A stretch of 64,000 nucleotides of DNA from Microbacterium foliorum (GCF_006385575.1 NZ_CP041040.1:620001-684000); one strand, 5' to 3'; counted from the stretch's first letter, positions 1 to 9,132 are shown. Numbers and translations are program-made. Notes: generated by a model from the letters alone, not told the origin.

Positions 1-803
1 CCCGGAACGTCGATCTCTCGGTCGGTTCGGTGATGGGCCTGACGGCATATCTGACCGGACGCCTGTTCGTCGACGTGCCCGGGATCCCGATCGTTCTCGT
101 CGTGATCGCGGCCGTGCTGCTCGGCGCCTTCCTCGGCCTCGTGAACGGCGCGCTGGTCGCGTTCGCGAAGGTGCCGGCGATGGTGATCACCCTCGGCACT
201 CTGTATGCCTACCGCGGCATCAACGTGCTGTGGACCGGCAGCGACCGCATCAACGCCTCCGATATGCCCAAGGACTTCCTCGCGCTCGGCACACAGCAGA
301 TCCTCTTCATCCCGGTGCTGTCGATCGTCGCGGTGATCGTGCTCGCCCTCGCGGCCTGGTATCTGCGCAACACCCGCAGCGGCCGTGAGTATTACGCGAT
401 CGGATCCGACCCGTCCGCCGCCGAGCTCTACGGGCTCAAAGTCACCCGCCGTGTGCTCTCGGCATTCGTGCTCTCCGGTGCGCTCGCCGGACTCGCGGGC
501 GTCTTCTACGCCGCCCGGTACGGGTCGATCAGCTCGCAGGCCGGCAGCGGCTGGGAGCTGGATGCCGTCGGCGCCGCCGTCATCGGCGGCATCGCGATCA
601 CCGGTGGAGTCGGCACCGTCTGGGGTGCGGCGATCGGCGCGATGCTCCTGATGACCATCAACCGCGCGCTGCCGATCCTCGGCATCCCCGACTTCTGGCA
701 GCGCGCCGTCGTCGGCGTGCTGATCATCGGGGCCATCGTGCTCGACCGGGTGCTCGCGGTCAGACAGAGACGCCAGCTCATCGAGGCGAGGGACGAATCA
801 TGA
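1..803 (+). CDS. rhaP: Sugar ABC importer permease, RhaP-like (5' partial)
   Basis: This is a membrane permease of an RbsC-type sugar importer. The frame is open to the left edge of the window, where it reads RNVDLSVGSVMG, the conserved NxDLSVGS signature after the first helices, so the true start lies upstream. The remaining 266 or so residues are mostly hydrophobic helices and end in a short basic cytoplasmic tail. The stop overlaps the next start by 4 bp (ATGA), which marks one operon with the second permease and the binding protein. The rhamnose assignment comes from the convergent rhamnose operon and the paired-permease layout known for RhaSTPQ. The ATPase gene should lie just upstream. 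Another deoxysugar is possible. Confidence 0.8.
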   Translation, partial: RNVDLSVGSVMGLTAYLTGRLFVDVPGIPIVLVVIAAVLLGAFLGLVNGALVAFAKVPAMVITLGTLYAYRGINVLWTGSDRINASDMPKDFLALGTQQILFIPVLSIVAVIVLALAAWYLRNTRSGREYYAIGSDPSAAELYGLKVTRRVLSAFVLSGALAGLAGVFYAARYGSISSQAGSGWELDAVGAAVIGGIAITGGVGTVWGAAIGAMLLMTINRALPILGIPDFWQRAVVGVLIIGAIVLDRVLAVRQRRQLIEARDES

Positions 804-1852
804 CCACCACGACGACGACGGGGTCGATCCGCGTCATCCGCGACTACGACCGACCGCTCTGGCGGCGCATCTTCATCAACCGCGAGTTCGCGATCATCGC
901 GCTGCTCGTGTTCGTGACCATCGTCGCTGCGGTGTCGATCCGCGGCTTCGCTCAGCCGATCACCGCGAACTACCTGCTGCTCGATGTGGCGCCGATCCTG
1001 CTGATCGCACTGCCCATGACCCTGGTGATGATCACGGGCGAGATCGACCTCTCGGTCGGATCCATGGTCGGACTCGCCAGCGTGGTGACGGGCGTGCTCA
1101 CCGAGTCGGGTGCCCCGTTCGAAGTAGCCGCCCTCGCGGCACTCCTGGTCGGCGTCGTGGGCGGTGCGTTCAACGGCTTCCTGGTGACGACCGTCGGTCT
1201 GCCGTCGCTCGCCGTCACGATCGGCACCCTCGCGCTGTTCCGTGGTCTCGCTGTCGGTCTGCTCGGCACCACCGCCGTGACCGACTTCCCCGAGACCTGG
1301 ACCGCACTGGCGAAGGCGAAGATCGCCGGCACGACGATCCCGTACATCGTGATCCCGTTCCTGATCCTGTTGGTGCTCTTCGCGGTGCTGCTGCACTTCA
1401 CGCCCTTCGGGCGAGGCGTGTTCGCGATCGGGCTGTCGAAGGATGCCGCACGGTTCTCCGGCGTGAACGTCGAACGGACGAAGTTCATCCTGTTCGTGCT
1501 CTCGGGTGTCGTCGCCGCCTTCGCCGGCATCTTCTACACGCTGCGCTTCGGCAGTGCTCGAGGTGACAACGCCACGGGGCTCGAGCTGCAGGTGATCGCG
1601 GCCGTCGTACTCGGCGGTGTGTCGGTCTTCGGCGGCAGGGGACACCTGCACGGTGTCGTCGCGGCGGTGCTGCTCATCGGGGTGCTGGGCAGCAGCCTGC
1701 GTCTCGCCGGCGTCACCTCGGACGTCATCAACATCATCACCGGCGGGCTGCTGATCTTCTCGGTCGTCGCGGCCAGCGCCCTCGCCTGGGTGCAGCGTGT
1801 GCGTGCGAAAGCCGGTCCACCACTGCGCGTAGCGGCCTCTCCCGCACCATGA
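800..1852 (+). CDS. rhaQ: Sugar ABC importer permease, RhaQ-like
   Basis: This 350-residue inner-membrane protein is the second permease of the importer. After a hydrophilic N-terminus of about 30 residues it has eight to ten hydrophobic segments, and it carries GEIDLSVGSMVGL near residues 74-86, the same family signature as its partner. The length is normal for the RbsC/LsrD family. It overlaps the upstream permease gene by 4 bp and lies 55 bp before the binding-protein gene. Two distinct permeases rather than one homodimer is typical of rhamnose and autoinducer-2 importers. L-rhamnose is the likeliest substrate from context, but the specificity is inferred. Confidence 0.82.
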   Translation: MTTTTTTGSIRVIRDYDRPLWRRIFINREFAIIALLVFVTIVAAVSIRGFAQPITANYLLLDVAPILLIALPMTLVMITGEIDLSVGSMVGLASVVTGVLTESGAPFEVAALAALLVGVVGGAFNGFLVTTVGLPSLAVTIGTLALFRGLAVGLLGTTAVTDFPETWTALAKAKIAGTTIPYIVIPFLILLVLFAVLLHFTPFGRGVFAIGLSKDAARFSGVNVERTKFILFVLSGVVAAFAGIFYTLRFGSARGDNATGLELQVIAAVVLGGVSVFGGRGHLHGVVAAVLLIGVLGSSLRLAGVTSDVINIITGGLLIFSVVAASALAWVQRVRAKAGPPLRVAASPAP

Positions 1853-1907
1853 GGCAGCCTCTCATCGCCGGCATCCGCCCGCGGTGATCATCACGAAAGG
1901 AAGAACA

Positions 1908-2951
1908 ATGATGTTTGCACGTAAGAAGATCGCGGGCTTCGCGGCTGTCGCCGTGGCCGCAGCGCTCGTGCTGACCGGCTGCGCCGACACCAGCGACGGA
2001 TCCGGTGGCTCGGGTTCAGAGGGTGAAGGCGGATCCGACAACCTCGCGATCACGTTCCTGCCCAAGAATCTCGGAAACCCGTACTTCGACACCTCGAGTG
2101 AAGGCGGCAAGACCGCCGTCGACGAGTTCGGCGGCACGTTCGCCGAGGTCGGACCAGCCGAGGCCACGCCCGACGCGCAGGTCAGCTATATCAACACCGC
2201 GACGCAGCAGGCCGTCGGTGCGCTCGTCGTCTCGGCGAACGACCCGAAGGCGATCTGCGACGCGCTGAACGAGGCCCGTGACGCCGGCGTCAAGGTCGTC
2301 ACCTTCGACTCCGACACGAACCCCGAGTGCCGCGACCTGTTCATCAACCAGGCCGACTCCGAGGGCATCGCCAAGGTGCAGGTCGACCTGATCGCCGACC
2401 AGATCGGCGGAGCCGGCGAGGTCGCGATCCTGTCGGCATCCGCCAACGCGACCAACCAGAACGCCTGGATCGACCTGATGAAGGAGTACGTCGCCAGCGA
2501 GTACCCCGACATCACGATCGTCGAGACCGTCTACGGTGACGACGACGACCAGACGTCGTTCGACAAGACCGCAGCCCTGCTGCAGAGCCACCCGAACCTG
2601 AAGGGCATCATCTCGCCCACCACGGTCGGCATCGCGGCTGCGGCTCGGTATGTCTCGACCTCGGACTACAAGGGCAAGGTCGCGATCACCGGTCTCGGCA
2701 CCCCGAACCAGATGCGCGAGTACGTCGAAGACGGCACCGTCACCGCGTTCGCGCTGTGGAACCCCGCCGACCTCGGCTACCTGGCCGCATTCGCCTCCAA
2801 GGCGCTGATCGAGGGTGAGATCACCGGCGAAGAGGGCGACACCTTCGAGGCCGGCGACCTCGGCGAGTACACGGTCGGCGCCGACGGCGTCGTGCTTCTC
2901 GGCGACCCGTTCGAGTTCAACGCAGACAACATCGGCGAGTTCGACTTCTGA
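1908..2951 (+). CDS. rhaS: Rhamnose-type periplasmic-binding lipoprotein
   Basis: This is the substrate-binding component of the importer, 347 residues long and anchored to the outer face of the membrane as a lipoprotein. The N-terminus has basic residues, a hydrophobic stretch and the lipobox LTGC with the modified Cys at residue 25, followed by a Ser/Gly/Glu-rich linker. The mature part is a Peripla_BP_4 (ribose/rhamnose-binding) fold, with GNPYFDTSSEGG near the start of the first lobe. The start is the ATG after GAAAGGAAG; a GTG 24 bp upstream lacks such a site. It is the last gene of the importer operon and is followed at once by a strong hairpin terminator. Confidence 0.85.
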   Translation: MMFARKKIAGFAAVAVAAALVLTGCADTSDGSGGSGSEGEGGSDNLAITFLPKNLGNPYFDTSSEGGKTAVDEFGGTFAEVGPAEATPDAQVSYINTATQQAVGALVVSANDPKAICDALNEARDAGVKVVTFDSDTNPECRDLFINQADSEGIAKVQVDLIADQIGGAGEVAILSASANATNQNAWIDLMKEYVASEYPDITIVETVYGDDDDQTSFDKTAALLQSHPNLKGIISPTTVGIAAAARYVSTSDYKGKVAITGLGTPNQMREYVEDGTVTAFALWNPADLGYLAAFASKALIEGEITGEEGDTFEAGDLGEYTVGADGVVLLGDPFEFNADNIGEFDF

Positions 2952-2967
2952 GTCGAATCGCATCGTG

Positions 2968-3003
2968 AGGGGCGCCGGGGCTTCGGCTCCGGCGCCCCTT
3001 TCG
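2968..3003 (+). terminator. Rho-independent terminator after rhaS
   Basis: An 11-bp perfect stem (AGGGGCGCCGG with CCGGCGCCCCT), whose loop can pair further as GGC-TTCG-GC, is followed by TTTCG. It begins 17 bp after the rhaS stop and ends the importer transcript before the convergent rhamnulokinase gene. Confidence 0.8.
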
Positions 3004-3055
3004 TGTGTCGGTGGCATTCCCGGTGCCATGGCGCGGGCTCTCAGCCGGGACGGAT

Positions 3056-3123
3056 GGCTGGCGAAAGTACGGATGGATGCCGGGAGAGGGTGGTTTCGGC
3101 ATCCATCCGGGGATCGGCCAGCC
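3056..3123. repeat. Nested inverted repeat between convergent operons
   Basis: An outer 7-bp stem (GGCTGGC at 3056-3062 with GCCAGCC at 3117-3123) encloses an inner 11-bp stem (GGATGGATGCC at 3071-3081 with GGCATCCATCC at 3098-3108). It may terminate the minus-strand rhamnose operon, whose last stop is at 3188, although no T-run follows it. Confidence 0.55.
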
Positions 3124-3187
3124 AAGTGCGCGGCTGGGTGCCCGCGGACGGGTCGGGGCTTCGGGATGGGTGCCGGGAGCGGGCGGG

Positions 3188-4585
3188 TCAGCGCGGGTCG
3201 AAGCGCTCGGGCTCGTGGGTCGCGGCGACGAGGGCCCGCAGCTCCTCGAGAGTCGCCGGGGCGGCGCCCAGGGCGCGCGCCTGCACGAGCACGTTGCCGA
3301 GGGCGGTCGCCTCGACAGGGCCCGCAAGCACCGGAAGGCCGGTGCGATCAGCCGTCGCCTGGCACAGCAGGCGGTTCAGCGAACCGCCACCGACCAGATG
3401 GATGCTGTCGAGCTCGCGCCCCGACAGATCGGATGCCGTCTGCACGGCATCCGCGAAGGCGGTCGCGATCGACTCGACGATCGACCGGGCGAAGGCGGGT
3501 CGCGTCGTCGGAGCCTCGGCCCCGAGCAGGGCCGCGATGCGCACGGGCATGTCTCCCGGTGCGCTGAGCGACGCGTCGTTCGCGTCGAACAGCGGCACGT
3601 CGTCCGTCACGGCGGAGGCCGCGGCCAACAGCTCGGGCAGGTCGATCGACGAACCATCTTCCGCCTCCCAGGCGCGCACGGTCTCGCTGAGCAGCCAGAG
3701 TCCCGTCACGTTATGCAGGAAGCGGTAGCGCCGGTCGACGCCGAGCTCGTGCGTGAAGTTCGCCTCGCGTGCAGCATCCGTCAGCACGGGCTCCGTCAGC
3801 TCGACGCCGACCAGCCCCCAGGTGCCGCACGAGATGTAGGCGGAGTGCGGGGTCGACAGGGGAGCGGCGACGACGGCGGATGCTGTGTCATGCGACCCGA
3901 CCGCGATGACGGGCAGGTCCTTGCCGATGCGCGCCACCAGATCGGCGCGCAGCACACCGACCGTCTCGCCCGGGTCGACGAGCGTCGGCAGGATGCTCGA
4001 CGGGATGCCGAGGCGCTCGGCCAGCACGTCGTCCCATTGCCCCGACTCGACGCCCAAGAGGCCCGTCGTTGACGCGTTGGTGCGCTCGGCGACGGCTGTT
4101 CCCGTGAGCAGGAACGCGATGAGGTCGGGGATCAGCAGTGCGGTGTCTGCCCCGGTGAGGCGCGCATCGACGCGGTACTGGTAGAGCGTGTTGAACGGCA
4201 GGAACTGCAGTCCGTTGCGCCCGTACAGCTCCGCGAAGGGAGCGATCGCGTGCACCTCGTCGACTCCGCGCGCGGTGCGGTCGTCGCGATAGTGGAACGG
4301 CTCGGCGAGAAGCTCGCCGTCCTTCAGCAGGCCGTAGTCGACGGCCCACGAGTCGATCCCGACGCTCTCGATGCCCGGCTCACGACGTACCGCTTCGGCG
4401 AGCCCTTCGACGACATGCTCGTACAGAGCCCCGAAGTCCCAGTGCAGGCCGTCTTCACGCTCGACGGGACCGTTCGGGAACCGCGAGACCAGTTCGAGGT
4501 CGAGCCGGCCGTCGCCGATCCGGCCGATCATGACGCGACCGCTGGTCGCCCCGAGGTCGACGGCGGCGACGGACCGGACGGTCAT
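3188..4585 (-). CDS. rhaB: Rhamnulokinase
   Basis: This cytoplasmic FGGY-family kinase of 465 residues phosphorylates L-rhamnulose to L-rhamnulose-1-phosphate with ATP. The N-terminal lobe carries the phosphate-binding DLGATSGR at residues 10-17 and SVGIDSWAVDYG near residue 75, a sequence typical of RhaB. The C-terminal lobe has ISCGTWGLVG and HLVGGGSLNRLLCQ, the adenosine-binding motif. The start codon overlaps the stop of the aldolase gene by 4 bp (ATGA), so it is translationally coupled as the last gene of the operon. Length and motifs match RhaB rather than xylulokinase or glycerol kinase. Confidence 0.92.
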   Translation of the reverse strand: MTVRSVAAVDLGATSGRVMIGRIGDGRLDLELVSRFPNGPVEREDGLHWDFGALYEHVVEGLAEAVRREPGIESVGIDSWAVDYGLLKDGELLAEPFHYRDDRTARGVDEVHAIAPFAELYGRNGLQFLPFNTLYQYRVDARLTGADTALLIPDLIAFLLTGTAVAERTNASTTGLLGVESGQWDDVLAERLGIPSSILPTLVDPGETVGVLRADLVARIGKDLPVIAVGSHDTASAVVAAPLSTPHSAYISCGTWGLVGVELTEPVLTDAAREANFTHELGVDRRYRFLHNVTGLWLLSETVRAWEAEDGSSIDLPELLAAASAVTDDVPLFDANDASLSAPGDMPVRIAALLGAEAPTTRPAFARSIVESIATAFADAVQTASDLSGRELDSIHLVGGGSLNRLLCQATADRTGLPVLAGPVEATALGNVLVQARALGAAPATLEELRALVAATHEPERFDPR

Positions 4586-6618
4586 CGCAGGAACGCCGCG
4601 GCGACGCCGGAGTCGACCGGGATGTGCAGACCGGTGGTGCGGCTGAGCTCGGGTCCGGTGAGCACGTAGACGGCATCCGCCACGTTCTCGGGAACGACCT
4701 CGCGCTTGAGGATCGTGCGGTTGGCGTAGAACTGGCCGAGGTCCTCTTCGGCGACGCCGTAGGTCGCTGCGCGGTTCGCACCCCAGCCTGAGGCGAAGAT
4801 GCCCGAGCCGCGTACGACGCCGTCGGGGTTGATGCCGTTGACGCGGATGCCGAACTCGCCGAGTTCGACGGCCAGAAGTCGCACCTGGTGCGCCTGGTCG
4901 GCCTTGGTGGCCGAGTAGGCGATGTTGTTCGGGCCGGCGAAGACCGAGTTCTTCGACGAGATGTATATGATGTCGCCGCCGAGCTTCTGGTCGATCAGCA
5001 CGCGGGCCGCGGCCTTCGACACCAGGAACGAGCCCTTGGCCATGACATCGTGCTGCAGGTCCCAGTCCTTCTCGGTGGTCTCGAGCAGGGGCTTCGACAG
5101 CGAGAGCCCGGCGTTGTTGACGACGAGGTCGACACCGCCGAACGCGAGCACGGCGTCGTTCAGCGCCGCCTGGATGGCATCCGCATCCGCGACGTTCGCC
5201 GCGACGCCGATCGCGACATCGGTGCCGCCGAGCTCGGCCGCGGCAGCCTGGGCCTTCTCGAGGTCGAGGTCGGCGATGACGACGCAGGCACCCTCGGCAG
5301 CGAGACGGGTGGCGATGGCCCTGCCGATGCCGCTGGCGGCGCCGGTCACGAACGCGATGCGCCCCTGGTGCGACTTGGGCTTCGGCATCCGCTGCAGCTT
5401 GGCCTCTTCGAGCGCCCAGTACTCGATGTCGAACTTCTCGGCGTCGGAGATGGGGGAGTAGGTCGACAGCGCCTCGGCTCCCCGCATGACGTTGATCGCG
5501 TTGACGTAGAACTCGCCGGCGACGCGGGCGGTCTGCTTGTTGGCGCCGTACGAGAACATGCCGATGCCGGGGACCAGCACGATGAGCGGGTCGGCGCCGC
5601 GGATCGCGGGCGACTCGCTCGTCGCGTGTGCGTCGTAATAGGCCTGGTAGTCGGCACGGTACTCGGTGTGCAGCTCGTGCAGCCGGGCGATCTGCTCGTC
5701 GGCGGATGCCGTGACCGGCAGGTCGAGGATGAGCGGCTTGACCTTGGTGCGCAGGAAGTGGTCGGGGCAGCTGGTGCCGAGAGCCGCGAGCTCGGGAGCG
5801 CGCTCCGAGGCCAGGAAGTCGAGCACGACGTCGGAGTCGGTGAAGTGGCCGACCATCGGCTTGTCGGTCGACGCGATGCCGCGGATGGTGCCCGCGAGGG
5901 CGGCAGCGCGCTCGCGGCGCTCTGCCTCGGGGAGGGCTTCGAAGCCGCCGCGCACGCCGCCGAACGGGTCGGCCTTGCCGTTCGCCTCGATGTAGGCGGC
6001 GGCGGTGTCGATGATCCACAGCGAGTTGGCTTCGGCCTCCTCCGACGTGTCGCCCCAGGCGGTGATGCCGTGGCCGCCGAGGATCGTGCCGATCGCCTGC
6101 GGGTTCTTCGCCTTGATCGCGGCGATGTCGAGTCCGAGCTGGAAGCCGGGGCGACGCCACGGCACCCAGACGACCCTGTCGCCGAAGATCTTCGCGGTCA
6201 GCTCCTCCCCGTCGGCGGCGGTCGCGATCGCGATGCCGGAGTCGGGGTGCAGGTGGTCGACGTGCGCGGCGTCGACGAGTCCGTGCATCGCGGTGTCGAT
6301 CGAAGGAGCGGCGCCACCCTTGCCGTGCAGGCAGTAGTCGAAGGCGGCGACCATCTCGTCTTCGCGCTCGAGGCCGGGGTAGACGTCGACGAGCGCGCGC
6401 ATGCGGTCGAGACGCAGCACTGCGAGCCCCTGCTCCTTCAGCGTTCCCAGATCGCCGCCCGATCCCTTGACCCACATCAACTCGACCGGCTGCCCGGTGA
6501 CGGGGTCGGTCTCGGTGCCCTTCGCCGACGTGTTGCCGCCGGCGTAGTTGGTGTTCTTGGGGTCGGCACCCAGGCGGTTCGACCGCTCGATGAGGGCGGC
6601 GGCGGTGGGGTTGGTCAT
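4582..6618 (-). CDS. rhaEW: Bifunctional rhamnulose-1-phosphate aldolase / short-chain dehydrogenase
   Basis: This two-domain enzyme has 678 residues. Residues 1 to about 400 form a class II aldolase/adducin domain that splits L-rhamnulose-1-phosphate into dihydroxyacetone phosphate and L-lactaldehyde; HLHPDSG at 122-128 supplies metal-binding histidines. Residues from about 418 form an SDR dehydrogenase with TGAASGIGR for NAD binding, NNAG, and the catalytic YSATK near 567. By analogy with the fused RhaEW/YuxG proteins it oxidises L-lactaldehyde to lactate. Coupling the two steps keeps the toxic aldehyde local. It overlaps the genes on both sides by 4 bp. Confidence 0.92.
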   Translation of the reverse strand: MTNPTAAALIERSNRLGADPKNTNYAGGNTSAKGTETDPVTGQPVELMWVKGSGGDLGTLKEQGLAVLRLDRMRALVDVYPGLEREDEMVAAFDYCLHGKGGAAPSIDTAMHGLVDAAHVDHLHPDSGIAIATAADGEELTAKIFGDRVVWVPWRRPGFQLGLDIAAIKAKNPQAIGTILGGHGITAWGDTSEEAEANSLWIIDTAAAYIEANGKADPFGGVRGGFEALPEAERRERAAALAGTIRGIASTDKPMVGHFTDSDVVLDFLASERAPELAALGTSCPDHFLRTKVKPLILDLPVTASADEQIARLHELHTEYRADYQAYYDAHATSESPAIRGADPLIVLVPGIGMFSYGANKQTARVAGEFYVNAINVMRGAEALSTYSPISDAEKFDIEYWALEEAKLQRMPKPKSHQGRIAFVTGAASGIGRAIATRLAAEGACVVIADLDLEKAQAAAAELGGTDVAIGVAANVADADAIQAALNDAVLAFGGVDLVVNNAGLSLSKPLLETTEKDWDLQHDVMAKGSFLVSKAAARVLIDQKLGGDIIYISSKNSVFAGPNNIAYSATKADQAHQVRLLAVELGEFGIRVNGINPDGVVRGSGIFASGWGANRAATYGVAEEDLGQFYANRTILKREVVPENVADAVYVLTGPELSRTTGLHIPVDSGVAAAFLR

Positions 6619-7523
6619 GACTGTTCCTTGTGCTCGGGAGATGTGGCGAGGATGCGGGCGGCGAAGCGGTCGATCGATGCTGTCGCTGCTGCGAGTTCCG
6701 GATGGTTGAGGTGGCCGTGGCGGGTGCCCGGCTCGGTGGAGATGTCGAGGTCGATGCCGGCGTCGCGCAGCGAGGCGCCGAAGGCCTCACCCGAGACGCG
6801 CAGCTCGTCGACCTCGCCGTTGATCATGATCGTCGCGGGGAAGTGCGAGAGCTGGGCGGGGGATGCCGAGCCGGGCACGGCGTAGACGTCCCCGCTCTCG
6901 GCGGGCGCTCCCAGATAGTTCTCGTACATGACGCGCACGGACTCGGGGCCGAAGGTGTCGGCCTCGGGGTCGGCGTCGAGCGCGGCGCGCAGCGCGGCAT
7001 CCGGCGTGCCCTGCACAGCGTGCAGGGTCGGATAGGCGAGCACGGCGAGCGAGGGGAAGGGGCCGGGCCCATGACTCAACCGGAGAGCTGCACCTGCCGC
7101 GAGGTTTCCGCCGGCGCTGGCTCCACCGATCGCCCACGGGCCCTCTGCCAGGCCGGAGTCGATCGCCCAGCGGAACGCCGTTTCGATCTCGTCGGAGGCG
7201 ACGGGGTAGTGCACGCCGTCTCGCTCGGGTGCTCCCGCTGCCGCAGCCCACACTCGGGGGAACGGTGCGAGCGCATAGTCGACCGACACGACGACGATGC
7301 CCCGGTCGGCGAAGCTCTGCGCGACCCAGTCGGCTTCGGGCATATCGATCTCGCCCGCGGCGAACCCGCCGCCGTGCACCCAGACGAGTCCGGGGCCCGC
7401 GGGGTGCTCCGGCTCGTACACCCGCACACGCAGCGGGCCATGCGGTCCGTCGAGAACCTGGTCTCTCACAGCGTCATCCGTTCTGTCGATGGGACGTCGG
7501 GGTACGGGGATCGGCTCCCGCAC
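6615..7523 (-). CDS. Alpha/beta hydrolase, hormone-sensitive-lipase type, in the rhamnose operon
   Basis: This is a 302-residue cytoplasmic carboxylesterase-like protein of the HSL (Abhydrolase_3) family. It shows the oxyanion-hole HGGGF at residues 50-54 and the nucleophile elbow GGASAGG with Ser136. The likely acid is Asp in NGEVDELR (near 240) and the likely base is His in RHGHLNH (near 270). There is no signal peptide. Its position inside the rha operon, with a 4-bp overlap to the aldolase gene and 23 bp from the isomerase gene, argues for a role in the same pathway. It may remove acetyl or other ester groups from imported rhamnose or rhamnogalacturonan fragments. The substrate is inferred, not shown. 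Confidence 0.8.
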   Translation of the reverse strand: MREPIPVPRRPIDRTDDAVRDQVLDGPHGPLRVRVYEPEHPAGPGLVWVHGGGFAAGEIDMPEADWVAQSFADRGIVVVSVDYALAPFPRVWAAAAGAPERDGVHYPVASDEIETAFRWAIDSGLAEGPWAIGGASAGGNLAAGAALRLSHGPGPFPSLAVLAYPTLHAVQGTPDAALRAALDADPEADTFGPESVRVMYENYLGAPAESGDVYAVPGSASPAQLSHFPATIMINGEVDELRVSGEAFGASLRDAGIDLDISTEPGTRHGHLNHPELAAATASIDRFAARILATSPEHKEQS

Positions 7524-7546
7524 CCCGACGAGTCAGGGGTGCGCGC

Positions 7547-8713
7547 TCAGGCGCCCCAGCCGGCCTGCACTCCGCCGACGCGGTCGGCGGCGATCTTCTG
7601 CTGGTAGCCCGACTCGGCGTAGGCAGCCATCGGGTCGGCGGCGAGACCGCGCGACTCGCGCCACTCGGCGAGGGCCGGGCGCACGTCGGTGTAGAACGCG
7701 TCCATGAAGACGGCGTTCGCGGCCAGCACGTCGCCCGACTTCTGCGCCGCGGTCAGTGCATCGCGGTCGACGATCAGCGCGCGGGCCGTCATCTCCTGCA
7801 CGTTGAGCACCGAGCGGATCTGGCCGGGGATCTTGTCTTCGACGTTGTGGCACTGGTCGAGCATGAACGCCACATCGGGGTTGTTCAGCCCGCCGCCGCG
7901 CACGACCTCGAACAGGATGCGGAACAGCTGGAACGGGTCGGCTGCGCCCACGATCAGGTCGTCATCGGCGTAGAAGCGCGAGTTGAAGTCGAACGACCCG
8001 AGCTTGCCGAGGCGCAGCAGCTGCATGACGATGAACTCGATGTTGGTGCCGGGGGCGTGGTGGCCCGTGTCGAGGCACACCATGGCCTTGTCGCCGAGCG
8101 AGGAGACCTGGGCGTACGAGGTGCCCCAGTCGGGAACATCGGTGTGGTAGAAAGCCGGCTCGAAGAACTTGTACTCCAGCACGAGTCGCTGGTCATCGCC
8201 GAGTCGCGCGTAGATCTGCTGCAGTGACTCCTGCAGGCGGTCCTGTCGACCGCGGAGGTCGGCCTGACCCGGGTAGTTCGAGCCCTCGGCCAGCCAGATC
8301 TTCAGGTCGCGGCTGCCCGTGGCATCCATCACGTCGATGCAGGCGAGGTGGTGGTCGATCGCCTTCTGGCGGATCGTCGGATCCTCATGAGTCAGGGCGC
8401 CGAACTTGTAGTCGTCGTCCTGGAAGGTGTTCGAGTTGATGGTGCCCAGCGTCACGCCGAGGTCTTCGGCGTGCTTGCGCAGGTCGGAGAACGAGTCGAC
8501 GAGATCCCACGGGATGTGCAGGGCGACAGAGGGGGCGAGCGCGGTGTACTTGTTGACCTGCGCGGCATCCGCGATCTTCTCCCACGGGTCGCGCGGCGTG
8601 CCCGGCGTGCCGAACACCTTGAAACGGGTGCCGGAGTTGCCGAACGCCCAGCTGGGGAGCTCGATGCCCTGCTGCTCGAGAGCGGCGAGGTTGTCGGACG
8701 AGAGGATGCTCAT
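7547..8713 (-). CDS. rhaI: L-rhamnose isomerase
   Basis: This 388-residue cytoplasmic TIM-barrel isomerase interconverts L-rhamnose and L-rhamnulose. It belongs to the actinobacterial/Pseudomonas-type RhaI group rather than the E. coli RhaA group. Metal-site sequences are visible in order: LEYKFFEP (Glu), CLDTGHH (Asp and His) and FDFNSRFYADDD (Asp cluster). The N-terminus has the typical LPSWAFGNSGTRF. The start overlaps the stop of the mutarotase gene by 4 bp. Length and motifs are normal for the family. Confidence 0.92.
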   Translation of the reverse strand: MSILSSDNLAALEQQGIELPSWAFGNSGTRFKVFGTPGTPRDPWEKIADAAQVNKYTALAPSVALHIPWDLVDSFSDLRKHAEDLGVTLGTINSNTFQDDDYKFGALTHEDPTIRQKAIDHHLACIDVMDATGSRDLKIWLAEGSNYPGQADLRGRQDRLQESLQQIYARLGDDQRLVLEYKFFEPAFYHTDVPDWGTSYAQVSSLGDKAMVCLDTGHHAPGTNIEFIVMQLLRLGKLGSFDFNSRFYADDDLIVGAADPFQLFRILFEVVRGGGLNNPDVAFMLDQCHNVEDKIPGQIRSVLNVQEMTARALIVDRDALTAAQKSGDVLAANAVFMDAFYTDVRPALAEWRESRGLAADPMAAYAESGYQQKIAADRVGGVQAGWGA

Positions 8714-9108
8714 GAGGCGCTGCCTTCGGTGTCGTTGCGGTTGTCGGTGTCGTTATCGGATGCGGGGGAGCCGCCGGTATCGGCGAGCTGGTCTTCGAGG
8801 TGGAACACCTCGGTGAGTGCGGTGGCGGCCTGGTCGGGGCGCCCGTCGAGATCGACGAAGAAGCGGCCCATCTCGGCCTCCCAGCGAGCGGCGACCGAGG
8901 ATGCGGCGAGGTAGGCCTGCGCCGTGGCGTCATCATCGGTTTCGTAGTAACCGACGAGCGTGCCGCCCTCGGCCAGGAACAGCGAGTAGTTGCGACGACC
9001 GGCGGCCGCGATCTCGGCCAGCATCTCGGGCCAGACGGGTGAGTGACGGGCGAGGTATTCGTCGAGCAGTTCAGGACGCACCTGCAACTGGAACGCGACG
9101 CGGGTCAT
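8710..9108 (-). CDS. rhaM: L-rhamnose mutarotase
   Basis: This 132-residue protein speeds interconversion of alpha and beta L-rhamnose before isomerisation. The first 105 or so residues match the RhaM fold, with the likely catalytic His22 in ARHSPVWPEM and YYETDD later. The usual length is about 104 residues; here the C-terminus runs on for about 25 Asp/Asn/Ser/Thr/Gly-rich residues, a low-complexity tail of unknown use. The ATG is chosen because GAGAGAA precedes it by 6 bp; an upstream in-frame start would lie inside the operator. It is the first gene of the rhamnose operon. Confidence 0.88.
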   Translation of the reverse strand: MTRVAFQLQVRPELLDEYLARHSPVWPEMLAEIAAAGRRNYSLFLAEGGTLVGYYETDDDATAQAYLAASSVAARWEAEMGRFFVDLDGRPDQAATALTEVFHLEDQLADTGGSPASDNDTDNRNDTEGSAS

Positions 9109-9132
9109 GGTGGTTCTCTCTTCATCGAGGTT

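Noticed and set aside
3188..6790. A 1200-codon open frame on the minus strand spanning the rhamnulokinase and aldolase genes
   Set aside because: Only its last 465 codons are a real protein (RhaB). The rest is an Arg/Ala/Pro-rich shadow of the aldolase gene in another frame, caused by high GC.
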